DNA of 64,000 nt, from positions 2,790,001-2,854,000 of the forward strand of contig AP012044.1 in NCBI GenBank assembly GCA_000283575.1, written 5' to 3'. The translations under genes and the position numbers were made by a program. Each line of letters opens with the position of its first letter. The stretch's first letter is position 1. Source of the DNA: Oscillibacter valericigenes Sjm18-20 (GTDB lineage: Bacteria > Bacillota > Clostridia > Oscillospirales > Oscillospiraceae). Below are positions 39,381-48,250 of this stretch, piece by piece. The notes under the pieces were generated by a model, which worked only from the letters and a program-made list of their open reading frames with translations, made no database searches and was not told the origin of the DNA.

Positions 39381-39901
39381 TCCTCCGTCTCTTTCCTGTC
39401 CCGTAAATACTTCGCCGCGTACACCGCCAGCACCACCAACAGCATAATACCCGTTATTGGGTTGCAGGCCCGGGAGGTCAGCATCCCGTTTTCCACCAGC
39501 GTGCCATTGCGGATGTAGATTGCACCGAGAGCCAGATTCACTGCCGCCAGAACCGCAAACAACAGCATAATCCGTCTGGGCCGCTCTTTCAGGCTTAGAT
39601 AAGCGTCCTTCCGGATGCACACAATAGCAAACACCGTAACGGCAATGCACACACACAGTATGCATGCCGCCAAAACGTCAATCCAATGCCCCAGAATTGC
39701 GTCTGAAAGGCCATAAACCGCTACGCAGATCACCAGTGTGGCAAATCCCCAGGCAAACGCCTGTCCCCTGGCCCGTTTCTGACGCTCATCGAAGGTCATA
39801 TCCAGCACCTTCATTTTAAACAGCACCACCACAAACAGCAAACCCACCGCAACACCAGTCAGCACTCCCAGTCCCAGTCCCATTCCCATGCTATGTTCCA
39901 T
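39377..39901 (-). CDS. Four- to five-span membrane protein paired with XRE regulator
   Basis: This 174-residue protein has hydrophobic segments at the N-terminus (GLGVLTGVAVGLLFVVVLF), the middle (AFAWGFATLVICVAVYGL, VLAACILCVCIAVTVFAIV) and the C-terminus (IMLLFAVLAAVNLALGAIYI, TGIMLLVVLAVYAAKYL), separated by basic loops (TFDERQKRARGQAF). The sequence does not reveal a transport or catalytic motif. It is translationally coupled to the XRE gene and has its own consensus promoter. Confidence 0.82.
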   Translation of the reverse strand: MEHSMGMGLGLGVLTGVAVGLLFVVVLFKMKVLDMTFDERQKRARGQAFAWGFATLVICVAVYGLSDAILGHWIDVLAACILCVCIAVTVFAIVCIRKDAYLSLKERPRRIMLLFAVLAAVNLALGAIYIRNGTLVENGMLTSRACNPITGIMLLVVLAVYAAKYLRDRKETEE

Positions 39902-39935
39902 TTCAATTGCCTCCGTTATTTTGAAGTCTGCTGGC

Positions 39936-39964
39936 AGTATATCTTTAGTCTTACATTATGTCAA
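39936..39964 (-). promoter_or_regulatory. Promoter of the membrane protein/XRE operon
   Basis: TTGACA-17 nt-TATACT on the minus strand, 35 nt before the start codon. From here to the divergent gene at 40175 I see nothing else. Confidence 0.78.
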
Positions 39965-40174
39965 GTATAATTTACATTTTATCTTTAATACACGGCATGA
40001 CGCAAACGCCTGCCGGTTCGCGCCATGCTTTCCCCATCTGGCGGCGCCGCCTCCCACGCCTTTCAAATTGATCTCCAACTGAAAACTCTGCGGAGCGTAG
40101 GTTGCCGAAAACGCCGTTAAGGGGTATTGTAAGCATAGGAACAAAACCTGTTAAAATAATGAGGAGACAGCCAT

Positions 40175-40759
40175 ATGAATCACTATGTAACGGGCAGCAC
40201 CGTCCGGGAACTGCGGGAAAAGAAAAAGCTCACGCAAAAGCAGCTTGCCGAGACGCTTTGTGTCAGTGATAAGACCGTTTCAAAATGGGAGACCGGCCGC
40301 GGACTTCCGGACATCTCTCTGCTGGAACCGCTGGCCTCTGAGCTGGGCATTTCTGTGGCGGAGCTGCTTTCGGGCGAATGCTTTATCAACGCCAACCGTT
40401 CCGCCAATCTGCTCCGTAGCAAATTCTACGTCTGCCCGATCTGCGGCAATGTCATCTGGGCCGCGGGCGAGGGTGCATATTCCTGCTGCGGTGTCAGTCT
40501 GCCGCCTTTGGAGGCAGAGGAACCTGACAAGGCGCATGAAATCCGCGCGGAGCGCGTTGAGAATGAGTGGTACACGACTGTGGACCACACCATGAGCAAA
40601 AGCCACTTTATCAGCTTTCTCGCCTTTGTCACGGATAACCGTGTGCAGATCGCGCGCCTTTACCCGGAGCAAAGCGCCGAGGCGCGCTTCTCCATGTGCG
40701 GTCAGGGACGACTCTATGCGTATTGCAACCGGCACGGTCTTTTCAGCCTCCGCGTATAA
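40175..40759 (+). CDS. XRE regulator fused to a cysteine-rich desulfoferrodoxin-like domain
   Basis: This 194-residue protein begins with a helix-turn-helix (LREKKKLTQKQLAETLCVSD, KTVSKWETGRGLPD). It continues with YVCPICGNVIWAAGEGAYSC, a cysteine-rich knuckle, and ENEWYTTVDHTMSKSHFISF followed by LAFVTDNRVQIARLYPEQ, which resembles the Fe-binding part of desulfoferrodoxin (H-M-T/S-K-x-H-F). It may sense metal or oxidative stress. The CxxC followed by CC would suit Fe or Zn. It is divergent from the preceding operon and convergent with tepA. Confidence 0.8.
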   Translation: MNHYVTGSTVRELREKKKLTQKQLAETLCVSDKTVSKWETGRGLPDISLLEPLASELGISVAELLSGECFINANRSANLLRSKFYVCPICGNVIWAAGEGAYSCCGVSLPPLEAEEPDKAHEIRAERVENEWYTTVDHTMSKSHFISFLAFVTDNRVQIARLYPEQSAEARFSMCGQGRLYAYCNRHGLFSLRV

Positions 40760-40812
40760 TCCGGGCCACCGGATAAAACGGTATACAGATGCGTGAAAAG
40801 CAAATCAGAAAC

Positions 40813-40857
40813 AATTGCGGCGGGAGGCGTATATACGCTCCCGCCGCAATCGCTTTT
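40813..40857. terminator. Shared terminator between convergent XRE and tepA genes
   Basis: ATTGCGGCGGGAG pairs with CTCCCGCCGCAAT around GCGTATATACG, followed by CGCTTTTAAA on the plus strand. Confidence 0.7.
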
Positions 40858-40921
40858 AAATGAGTGAAACTTTTTGAGTCTTTCCAATACCGCAGTTTTT
40901 TACCCGTTCCCGTCGAGCCGC

Positions 40922-41644
40922 TCACTTCAACTGACCGTACAGCCAGTTCAATGCGTCGGACAGCGTTCCAACCTGGTCGATGAGCCCCAGGCGGACGGCT
41001 TCCTCGCCGTAAATCACGCTGCCCACGTCCGCCGCCATCTCTCCGGTCTTCATCATAAGGGAAAGGAAATTCTCTTTGTCAATGGCACAATTGCGGGTGA
41101 CAAAATCCACGATGCGATCCTGTAGCCGCTCAAAATAATGATAGGTCTGGGGCGCGGCGATCACTGTGCCGCTCATACGGACGGGGTGGATGGTCATGGC
41201 GGCAGAAGGCACGGCAAAGCTCCGCTTCGCCGCCACCGCCAGAGGAATGCCGATGGAATGGCTCCCGCCCAGCACCAGCGACGCGGTGGGCTTGCCCATT
41301 CCGGCGATCAGCTCCGCGATGCCAAGTCCCGCCTCGATGTCGCCGCCCACCGTATTCAAAAGAAACAGCACGCCGTCCACCTCGTCGGACTGCTCCAGCG
41401 CTGCCAGCAGGGGCATAACGTGCTCATATTTCGTGGCCTTCGTGTTGGCCGCGGCGGTCATGTGGCCTTCGATCTGCCCAATAATAGTGAGGCAGTGGAG
41501 GTTTCCCCGCCGGGTCTTCGTGGTGACGGAGCCGCTGTCCACGATCTGCTGCTGCCAGACTTCCGGCCCGGTTCCGCCCTTATCGGATTTGGAATCGGCG
41601 TCATCGTCCTCCGCCGCTTTCTTCGTTTTTGTTTCTTCTGTCAT
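40922..41644 (-). CDS. ClpP-fold serine peptidase, TepA-like
   Basis: This 240-residue protein has the ClpP/crotonase-like fold of TepA-type peptidases. LFLLNTVGGDIEAGLGIAEL is the substrate-binding strand, the nucleophile is in LGGSHSIGIPLAVAA, and the histidine in AAMTIHPVRMSGT. B. subtilis TepA was reported to aid protein export, and the family is probably a cytoplasmic signal-peptide or protein-quality peptidase. The N-terminal 45 residues are charged and likely disordered. The ATG at 41644 has GAGGG five bases upstream; an in-frame upstream extension lacks a site. Confidence 0.87.
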   Translation of the reverse strand: MTEETKTKKAAEDDDADSKSDKGGTGPEVWQQQIVDSGSVTTKTRRGNLHCLTIIGQIEGHMTAAANTKATKYEHVMPLLAALEQSDEVDGVLFLLNTVGGDIEAGLGIAELIAGMGKPTASLVLGGSHSIGIPLAVAAKRSFAVPSAAMTIHPVRMSGTVIAAPQTYHYFERLQDRIVDFVTRNCAIDKENFLSLMMKTGEMAADVGSVIYGEEAVRLGLIDQVGTLSDALNWLYGQLK

Positions 41645-41720
41645 GGAATCCCTCGCTTTCTCACCTATCTTTTGCAATATTTGAGAAATTAGCCGGGTTT
41701 TCTTTTGAAAAGGGCCGTGA

Positions 41721-41895
41721 TATAATATCAGGCAATTACCGTGCTACGTGCTCCGGCATGCCATGGACAAAGTGCCCGGCCGCGGATGGCTCAGAATAAC
41801 CAGCCGGATGCGCCGGGTTGACGTCAGTGCTTGGAACGCAGGCTGTTATGCAGCTTGCAGCTATGTTGTAATAAGCACATTTAAGCGATTTGACA
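41721..41895 (+). ncRNA. Candidate structured RNA between tepA and proB (unassigned)
   Basis: A TATAAT box at 41721 is followed by about 160 nt with no ORF but a nested stem: CCCGGC ... GGCT-(loop)-AGCC ... GCCGGG at about 41778-41822, flanked by GGAC/GTCA and by GGCATGCC. The ends contain GTGCT and AGCAC, which could pair. Size and shape would suit a 6S-like RNA or a proB leader. I could not match any conserved motif (no SRP GGAAGGAAGC-type loop, no T-box box). No convincing -35 is visible. Confidence 0.35.
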
Positions 41896-41951
41896 CTTCA
41901 CGCGGAAGTATCTGAATCCGGGGCCGTGCTTTTGGAGGCGGCGTATTACGG

Positions 41952-41981
41952 TTGTAAATCTCCGCGCATCTCATGTATAAT
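41952..41981 (+). promoter_or_regulatory. Promoter of proB
   Basis: TTGTAA-18 nt-TATAAT, about 36 nt before the proB start. Confidence 0.6.
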
Positions 41982-42017
41982 TGCATAAAAGATATTTTCC
42001 TGAAGGGAGCTGATAGA

Positions 42018-42812
42018 ATGAATAAGCAGCGCATAGTGGTGAAGGTCGGCACCTCGACTCTCACTCACGATTCCGGCGCGCTGAATCTGCACCGCATGGA
42101 ACAGCTTGTGCGGGTGCTGGCGGATCTGAGCGGAATGGGACATCAAGTGATTTTGGTATCATCCGGCGCCATCGCCATCGGCACCGCCCGGCTGCGCCTG
42201 ATAGAACGGCCCAAAGAGCTTCGGATGAAGCAGGCGGCGGCGGCGGTGGGGCAGTGCCGCATGATGCACATTTACGACAAACTGTTCTCCGAGTATAACC
42301 GCACCGTCTCTCAGATTCTGCTGACGGGAGATGATGTGGACGACCCCGTTCGGGCGGAGCACCTCTCCAGTACGTTTGAAGCGTTGTTGGGCATGGGCGT
42401 CATCCCCGTGGTGAATGAAAACGACTCCGTATCCTCGGCGGAAATCGAGACTGGGCAGCATAAGGTTCTGGGCGACAACGACACGCTGTCCGCCATCGTG
42501 GCCCGTCTGTGCCGGGCCGGTCTTCTGATCCTGATTTCGGATATTGACGGACTGTACGACGCGGACCCCCATTCTCACCCGGAGGCGCGGCTCATTCACC
42601 GTGTGGAAGCTCTGACCCCGGAAATTCTGGATATGGCCGGCGGCGCCGGCTCCTGGCGCGGTACCGGCGGCATGGCCACCAAGCTCTCCGCGGCGCGGAT
42701 TACGATGGACGCCGGGTGCGATATGGTCATCACCAACGGCCAGCGGACAGAGGACCTGTACGGCATTGTAGACGGTCAGGATATCGGAACCCGATTCCTG
42801 GCGACGAAATAA
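42018..42812 (+). CDS. proB: Glutamate 5-kinase (catalytic domain only)
   Basis: This 264-residue amino acid kinase phosphorylates glutamate in the first step of proline synthesis. It has RIVVKVGTSTLTHDSGALN, VILVSSGAIAIGTARL, PVVNENDSVSSAE and GDNDTLSAIVARL, then LILISDIDGLYDADP and RGTGGMATKLSAARIT. It stops after the kinase fold and lacks the C-terminal PUA domain that longer ProB proteins (about 365 residues) carry. The ATG at 42018 has GAAGGGAGC upstream. It is first in the proBA(C) set. Confidence 0.96.
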   Translation: MNKQRIVVKVGTSTLTHDSGALNLHRMEQLVRVLADLSGMGHQVILVSSGAIAIGTARLRLIERPKELRMKQAAAAVGQCRMMHIYDKLFSEYNRTVSQILLTGDDVDDPVRAEHLSSTFEALLGMGVIPVVNENDSVSSAEIETGQHKVLGDNDTLSAIVARLCRAGLLILISDIDGLYDADPHSHPEARLIHRVEALTPEILDMAGGAGSWRGTGGMATKLSAARITMDAGCDMVITNGQRTEDLYGIVDGQDIGTRFLATK

Positions 42813-42825
42813 GGAGGCGCGGGAT

Positions 42826-44076
42826 ATGACTGTCTTAGAGCAGCAGGGCAAGCTGGCTAAGTCCGCCGGGCGGGTGCTGGCGATTGCGGGCACCGTAAAG
42901 AAAAACGCGGCGCTGGAGGCCATCGCCAAAGTCCTCACGGAAAAGCAGAACGAGTGGCTCTCCGCCAACGCGGAGGACGTAGCCGCTGCGAAGGAAGCCG
43001 GAATGCGTCCGGCCATGCTGGACCGGCTGGCCTTGACAAAGGAGCGCATTGCGGGCATTGTGGACGGCGTCCGTCAGGTGGCGGCGCTCCCCGACCCCAT
43101 CGGCACGATCACTAAAATGGAGACACGGCCCAACGGGCTGATTATCGGACGGCGGCGGGTCCCTCTGGGCGTCATCGCCATCATCTACGAGGCACGGCCC
43201 AATGTTACCGTGGATGCGGCGGCGCTGTGTCTCAAATCCGGTAACGCCTGCATTTTGCGGGGCGGGAAGGAGGCCATCCGCTCCAACCGCACCGTGGCGG
43301 AGCTGATGCGCGGGGCGCTGGAGAGCGCGGGCCTGCCCGCGGACTGCATCTGCCTGGTTCAGGACACCAGGCATGAGACCGCCAATGAGCTGATGCACCT
43401 GTCGGCATATGTGGACGTGCTGATTCCCAGGGGCGGCGCGAACCTGATCCGCTCCGTCGCCCAAAACGCCAGCGTACCCGTCATCCGTACCGGGGAGGGC
43501 GTGTGCCACGTCTACATCGACAGCGAGGCCGATCTCGACATGGGCGCGAAGATTCTGTACAACGCGAAATGCTCCCGTCCCTCCGTATGCAACGCGGCAG
43601 AGTGTGTGCTGGTGGCGGAGAATATCGCGGCGGACTTTTTTGCAAAAGCCGTCCCGCTGCTGAAGACGAAAAACGTGGAGCTGCGGTGCGACAAGGCGGC
43701 TCTGGCCCTTGTGGGCAGAGACGGGATCGCTGCTCAGGAGTCCGACTGGGGCGCGGAGTACGATGACTATATCCTTGCGGTCCATGTGGTGAAAAACGCG
43801 GCGGAGGCCATTGATTTTATTAACGCCCACGGCACCGGTCACTCCGAATCCATTATCACAAAGAACTATTTCACCGCCCAGCACTTTCTGGACGCGGTGG
43901 ATGCCGCAGCGGTCTATGTCAACGCCTCCACCCGGTTCACCGATGGCGGCGAGTTCGGTCTGGGTGCAGAGATTGGCATTTCCACGCAGAAGATGCACGC
44001 CCGCGGCCCCATGGGCCTTGAGGAACTGACCAGCTGTAAATACATAATCTACGGCGAGGGCCAGATTCGGGAATAG
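42826..44076 (+). CDS. proA: Gamma-glutamyl phosphate reductase
   Basis: This 416-residue NADPH-dependent dehydrogenase reduces gamma-glutamyl phosphate to the semialdehyde. Family blocks are PLGVIAIIYEARPNVTVDAA, LKSGNACILRGGKEA, the catalytic cysteine region YNAKCSRPSVCNAAE, and VNASTRFTDGGEFGLGAEIG. AAGGAGGCGCGGGATATG provides a strong start. It is 13 nt after proB. Confidence 0.98.
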   Translation: MTVLEQQGKLAKSAGRVLAIAGTVKKNAALEAIAKVLTEKQNEWLSANAEDVAAAKEAGMRPAMLDRLALTKERIAGIVDGVRQVAALPDPIGTITKMETRPNGLIIGRRRVPLGVIAIIYEARPNVTVDAAALCLKSGNACILRGGKEAIRSNRTVAELMRGALESAGLPADCICLVQDTRHETANELMHLSAYVDVLIPRGGANLIRSVAQNASVPVIRTGEGVCHVYIDSEADLDMGAKILYNAKCSRPSVCNAAECVLVAENIAADFFAKAVPLLKTKNVELRCDKAALALVGRDGIAAQESDWGAEYDDYILAVHVVKNAAEAIDFINAHGTGHSESIITKNYFTAQHFLDAVDAAAVYVNASTRFTDGGEFGLGAEIGISTQKMHARGPMGLEELTSCKYIIYGEGQIRE

Positions 44077-44222
44077 CGAGGGCGATGTGTCCAGCCTGTA
44101 TCCGGGTCAGCTTGGTGCTCGGTGCTCGGCGCGTCCCATGGCTCTTTGCAGCTTTTGGGCGGGCCCCGCTTATGCCGCCGGATACGGGGAAATGAAATGA
44201 CAGAATGAAAGGCAGAATAAAC

Positions 44223-45026
44223 ATGGCAACTTATGGATTTATTGGCGTTGGCAATATGGGCGGCGCGCTGGCGCGGGCAGTCTGCCGCACTGCGGAACCG
44301 GGCGGGGTCTTTCTGGCGAACCGTACGCCTGCAAAGGCCAAAGCGTTGGCGGCGGAGTTGGGCTGCCGGGTTTCCGACAACAGAGCCATCACCGAAAACG
44401 CCGACTTTATCTTTCTGGGCGTCAAGCCCCAGATGATGGAGGGGCTTTTGACGCAGATCGGGCCTATCTTAGCCAAACGGAAGACCCGATTTGTTCTGGT
44501 GACCATGGCTGCGGGCCTGACCATCGCCAAAATCCAGCAAATGGCCGGGGGTACGTATCCCGTTATCCGCATCATGCCCAACACCCCCTGCTCCATCGGG
44601 GAGGGCATGACGCTTTACACCTGCGGCGCGGAGGTTGATGAGGAAGATGAGAAGACCTTTCTCTCCGACATGGCGGGCGCGGGAAAATTTATGGCTCTGC
44701 CGGAGCGTCTGATCGACGCGGGCAGCGCGGTCTCCGGCTGCGGTCCGGCCTATGTGGATCTGTTTCTCGAGGCCCTGGCGGACGGCGGCGTGGCCTGCGG
44801 TCTTTCCCGGACGGCGGCCATGGAACTGGCGGCGCAGATGGTGATTGGCTCCGCCCTCCTCCAACAGAAGGGCGGGAAGCACCCCAGCGTGCTGAAGGAC
44901 GCGGTGTGCTCGCCGGGCGGAACCACTATTCAGGGTGTCCGGGTACTGGAACAAGGCGGATTCCGCGCGGCGGCAATGGGCGCGGTCATTGCGGCATACG
45001 AAAAGACGCTGGCGTTAAATAAATAA
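44223..45026 (+). CDS. proC: Pyrroline-5-carboxylate reductase
   Basis: This 267-residue enzyme completes proline synthesis. A Rossmann fold at the N-terminus (YGFIGVGNMGGALARAV), IRIMPNTPCSIGEGMT in the middle, and LKDAVCSPGGTTIQGVRVLE at the C-terminus identify it. The ATG at 44223 is preceded by GAAAGG. It follows proA after 146 nt that hold no gene or clear terminator, so the three genes are probably one transcript. Confidence 0.97.
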   Translation: MATYGFIGVGNMGGALARAVCRTAEPGGVFLANRTPAKAKALAAELGCRVSDNRAITENADFIFLGVKPQMMEGLLTQIGPILAKRKTRFVLVTMAAGLTIAKIQQMAGGTYPVIRIMPNTPCSIGEGMTLYTCGAEVDEEDEKTFLSDMAGAGKFMALPERLIDAGSAVSGCGPAYVDLFLEALADGGVACGLSRTAAMELAAQMVIGSALLQQKGGKHPSVLKDAVCSPGGTTIQGVRVLEQGGFRAAAMGAVIAAYEKTLALNK

Positions 45027-45050
45027 AGCCGTTGATTTTCGGGCATTTTC

Positions 45051-45090
45051 AGGCAGGTAAAATTTCTTTTGAAATTTTACCTGCCTTTAA
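45051..45090 (+). terminator. Terminator of the pro operon
   Basis: AGGCAGGTAAAATTTC pairs perfectly with GAAATTTTACCTGCCT around TTTT and is followed by TTAAC. Confidence 0.85.
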
Positions 45091-45184
45091 CAATTTTCAA
45101 TCTTTCATCAAGGCCGGCCTTTTATACTGACGCCATACCAAACGAGGGGCCGCGGCCCCGTGGACAAATAAAAAGGAGAACGAT

Positions 45185-45910
45185 ATGAGCGGTTATCAAA
45201 GTGTATTCCGCCGCGTGGAAGTAAAGTTCATGCTCACTGCGGCGCAGTATCGGGCCTTGATTCCTGTCTTGGAACAATATATGGTTCCCGACGACTTTTT
45301 CAAGAGCACCATTTCAAATCTTTACTATGACACGCCGGATTTCCGGCTGATCCGAACCTCGCTGGCAAAGCCCAAGTACAAGGAAAAACTCCGCCTGCGG
45401 TGCTACAATGTCCCGGAAGAGGATTCCCAGTCCTTTGTGGAGATCAAGAAAAAAGTGGACGGCGTAGTTTACAAGCGCCGGGCGGACCTGCCCTACGGGC
45501 AGGCGTTGGATTACCTGGCCGGAGAGGGCCCCGGGGGCGACAGCCAGATCTTCCGGGAGCTTGACTGGTTCCTGCGGTTTTACAAGGACCTCTCCCCCGC
45601 AATGTTTCTCTCATACAATCGGGTATCCCTGCGGGGCCGCGAGGACAAAAATCTCCGTATGACCTTCGACCGGGACATTTTCTGGCGGGTGGACCATCTG
45701 GATCTGGCCGAGGGGGCTTGGGGGCAGGACCTGCTGCAGCCCGGTGAGCGGCTGCTTGAGATCAAAATTCCAAACGCCATGCCTTTGTGTCTTGCGGACG
45801 CGCTCTCGGAGCTCGGCATTTTTCCCGTCAGCTTTTCCAAATACGGCGCCGCCTATCAGACCTGGCTGCGGCAGCAACTAACTGAATTGAGGATAAAACG
45901 ATATGCTTGA
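45185..45910 (+). CDS. VTC-domain (polyphosphate polymerase-like) protein
   Basis: This 241-residue protein has a VTC-type triphosphate tunnel fold: FRRVEVKFMLTAAQYRAL at the N-terminus, STISNLYYDTPDFRLIRTSL, KEKLRLRCY and FVEIKKKVDGVVYKRR for phosphate-binding basic residues, LLEIKIPNAMPLCLADAL and FSKYGAAY near the end. Yeast Vtc4 uses this fold to make polyphosphate. In bacteria it commonly sits with DUF4956 and beta-helix carbohydrate-binding or CotH proteins, as here, where its actual product is unproven. Its 3' end overlaps the DUF4956 gene by eight bases. Confidence 0.9.
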   Translation: MSGYQSVFRRVEVKFMLTAAQYRALIPVLEQYMVPDDFFKSTISNLYYDTPDFRLIRTSLAKPKYKEKLRLRCYNVPEEDSQSFVEIKKKVDGVVYKRRADLPYGQALDYLAGEGPGGDSQIFRELDWFLRFYKDLSPAMFLSYNRVSLRGREDKNLRMTFDRDIFWRVDHLDLAEGAWGQDLLQPGERLLEIKIPNAMPLCLADALSELGIFPVSFSKYGAAYQTWLRQQLTELRIKRYA

Positions 45911-46577
45911 AGGACTATTTGCATCCATTTATGGAGACTCCATTCCCCTGGCCGCGTTTCTGGCGGCTTCGGCGGTCTCCTTGCTGCTGGGCGGACTGAT
46001 TGCCCTGTGCTACCGAAAGGCCGTCGGGACCAGCGGCACCATGGGCGGTGCTCTGACGCTGCTGCCCTTTCTGGTGCAGGTGGTGATCCTGCTGGTCAAC
46101 GGAAATCTGGGCGCAGGTGTCGCCGTGGCGGGAGCGTTCAGTCTGGTTCGCTTCCGCTCCGCCCCCGGTACCGCGCGGGACATCACCGCTATTTTTCTGG
46201 CGATGACCGTTGGCCTTGCCTGCGGCATGGGGTATCTCACTCTGGGCGTCTTCGCGGCGGTGATCGTCTGCGTGGTTATGCTGATGATGAAGAGCCTCTC
46301 CCCCGCCGTCGTTGAATCTGATCGGGACCTGAAAATCACCATTCCTGAAAGTCTGGACTACTCCAGCCTCTTCGACGATCTGATGGACCAGTATACCAGC
46401 GATTCCGCTTTGATAAACGTGAAGACCACAAATCTTGGCAGCCTCTATTGCCTCCACTATCGCATTCAGCTGAAGAACACCGCCAGTGAAAAGGAATTTA
46501 TCGACCACCTGCGGTGCCGCAACGGAAATCTGGATATCAGCTGCGGGCGCATATCCACCGCAAAAGATATTTTGTAA
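45903..46577 (+). CDS. DUF4956 membrane protein
   Basis: This 224-residue membrane protein has four hydrophobic spans in the first 130 residues (FLAASAVSLLLGGLIALCY, FLVQVVILLVNGNLGAGVAV, ITAIFLAMTVGLACGMGYL, VFAAVIVCVVMLMMKSL) and the family motif AFSLVRFRSAPGTARDI. A cytoplasmic alpha/beta tail follows. DUF4956 proteins are genetically linked to VTC-domain proteins and may form the membrane part of the same system. Function is not established. Confidence 0.92.
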   Translation: MLEGLFASIYGDSIPLAAFLAASAVSLLLGGLIALCYRKAVGTSGTMGGALTLLPFLVQVVILLVNGNLGAGVAVAGAFSLVRFRSAPGTARDITAIFLAMTVGLACGMGYLTLGVFAAVIVCVVMLMMKSLSPAVVESDRDLKITIPESLDYSSLFDDLMDQYTSDSALINVKTTNLGSLYCLHYRIQLKNTASEKEFIDHLRCRNGNLDISCGRISTAKDIL

Positions 46578-46595
46578 TTATGAGGAGGAATTGCT

Positions 46596-48143
46596 TTGAC
46601 GGTTACTAATTTTAAAAAGTATCTTCTGGCGATTCTGGCTGCGGCCCTGATCCTGATTTTTCTTGGGGTACTGCTGCCCGCCTGCGTCTCCGCTCCCGGC
46701 AACAACAATGTTTTCACCTTTTCCGACACCTCCGTCACCGCCGCCAGCGAGGGTACGGGCTATGAGATCGACGGCACGGACCTGACCATCAACGCGGCGG
46801 GTACCTATACCCTTACCGGTTCCTGCACCGAGGGCAGCGTCACCGTGAAAAAAGAGGTCACCGGCGTAACTCTGGTGTTGGACGATCTCACGCTGACCAG
46901 CTCTGAAACCGCCCCCATCTCCTGTAACAAGTCCTCCTCCGTCACCATCGAGGCTCAGGGGGAGAGCACCCTGACCAACACGGAGGACGCTTCCACCGAG
47001 GACACAAGCGACTCCTTTGAGGGGGCGGTAATTAAAGTGAAGAGCAACGCGTCCCTGAACCTCACCGGAAGCGGTACGCTGAACATTGAGGGCACCTGCA
47101 AAAACGGCATCAAGGGCGGTACAGGAGCGTCCGTCACCGTCTCCGACCTGACGCTGAACGTCAACGCAACTGATAATGCCCTAACCTCCGATGGCTCCGT
47201 GGTTGTGAACAGCGGTGTCCTCACGCTCAACGCCGGGAACGACGGCCTGAAATCCGGCGGCACCCTCACCGTCAACGGCGGGAGCTTCACTCTTGACTGT
47301 GCCGACGACGCCTTCCATGCGGCCAATGTCACGCTGGTGTCCGGAACCTATACCCTCTCCTCGGGCGACGACGGTGTCCATGCCGACGAGGCGCTGGTGG
47401 TGGGTGTTCAGAACGCGGAGAACGGCCCGGACATTACCATAACCGCCTCCTATGAAGGATTCGAGGGCGCAACCGTAACCCTATACTCCGGCAGCGGCTC
47501 CATGGCGGCCAGTGATGACGGCATCAATGCCGCAAACGGGGATCTGGACAGCAGTTACGGCTTCACTCTGGATATCTGGGGCGGCAACTGGTACGTAAAT
47601 GCCCACGGCGACGCTCTGGATTCCAACGGCGACATCAATTTCCACGGCGGCGTCACCGAGTTCTATGGTGCCTCCAACAACGGCGATGCCGCGCTGGACT
47701 ATGACGGCTCCTGCACCTATGACGGCGGAACCTTCCTGGCGGTAGGTACCACGGGTATGGCCCAGACACCTTCCACCGGTACCTATGTTGCATTTGGCAC
47801 CACCGGCATGGGCGGTATGACGAACGAAACCGTCGATGCGTCCACCTCTGAATTTGTCATTACCGAGGGAAGTGCAATCGTCATCAAAGACAGCGACGGC
47901 AACGTTCTCTACTCCGCCACCGGCGTGAAAGCCGCCAACTCCATAGTCTTCGGCGCAGAACCACTGGTAGAAGGCGAGACCTACACACTGTACATTGACG
48001 GCGCAGAGGCTGCCACCGCCACCGCCGAAACCGGCACTGGAGCCACCCAGGGCTTTGGCGGCAGCATGGGCGGCCGGCGCCCTGGTGGGACGACCGGCAC
48101 GCAGTCCGGCACAACTGGCAGTTCGGAAAGCACTGCCGCCTAA
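46596..48143 (+). CDS. Cell-surface beta-helix carbohydrate-binding protein (Cthe_2159-like)
   Basis: This 515-residue exported protein starts at a TTG with GAGGAGG upstream. A membrane anchor (LLAILAAALILIFLGVLL) ends in PACVSA, which resembles a lipobox only loosely. The body is right-handed beta-helix-like, with repeats of the type GSVVVNSGVLTLNAGNDGLK, GGTLTVNGGSFTLDCADDAF and DDGVHADEALVV. The GNDGLK/DDGIN/GDALDSNGD acidic turns fit Ca2+ binding, as in Cthe_2159. The C-terminal tail is Gly/Thr/Ser-rich. It is the last gene of the VTC/DUF4956 operon and probably binds acidic sugars outside the cell. Confidence 0.85.
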   Translation: MTVTNFKKYLLAILAAALILIFLGVLLPACVSAPGNNNVFTFSDTSVTAASEGTGYEIDGTDLTINAAGTYTLTGSCTEGSVTVKKEVTGVTLVLDDLTLTSSETAPISCNKSSSVTIEAQGESTLTNTEDASTEDTSDSFEGAVIKVKSNASLNLTGSGTLNIEGTCKNGIKGGTGASVTVSDLTLNVNATDNALTSDGSVVVNSGVLTLNAGNDGLKSGGTLTVNGGSFTLDCADDAFHAANVTLVSGTYTLSSGDDGVHADEALVVGVQNAENGPDITITASYEGFEGATVTLYSGSGSMAASDDGINAANGDLDSSYGFTLDIWGGNWYVNAHGDALDSNGDINFHGGVTEFYGASNNGDAALDYDGSCTYDGGTFLAVGTTGMAQTPSTGTYVAFGTTGMGGMTNETVDASTSEFVITEGSAIVIKDSDGNVLYSATGVKAANSIVFGAEPLVEGETYTLYIDGAEAATATAETGTGATQGFGGSMGGRRPGGTTGTQSGTTGSSESTAA

Positions 48144-48206
48144 AGAAAAAGCCTATCTTAAAAAAGCGCCTGTTTCTTCGCAGAAATAAAAGCGCCTTTG
48201 CAGAAA

Positions 48207-48250
48207 ATCCGCTAAGAAGCTCATTAGAGAGCTTCTTAGCGGATTTATCC
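48207..48250 (+). terminator. Terminator of the VTC/DUF4956 operon
   Basis: ATCCGCTAAGAAGCTC pairs with GAGCTTCTTAGCGGAT around ATTAGA, followed by TTATCC. Confidence 0.85.

Noticed and set aside
41721-41895. SRP RNA or T-box for proB
   Set aside because: The conserved SRP loop sequence and the T-box AGGGTGG element are both missing.
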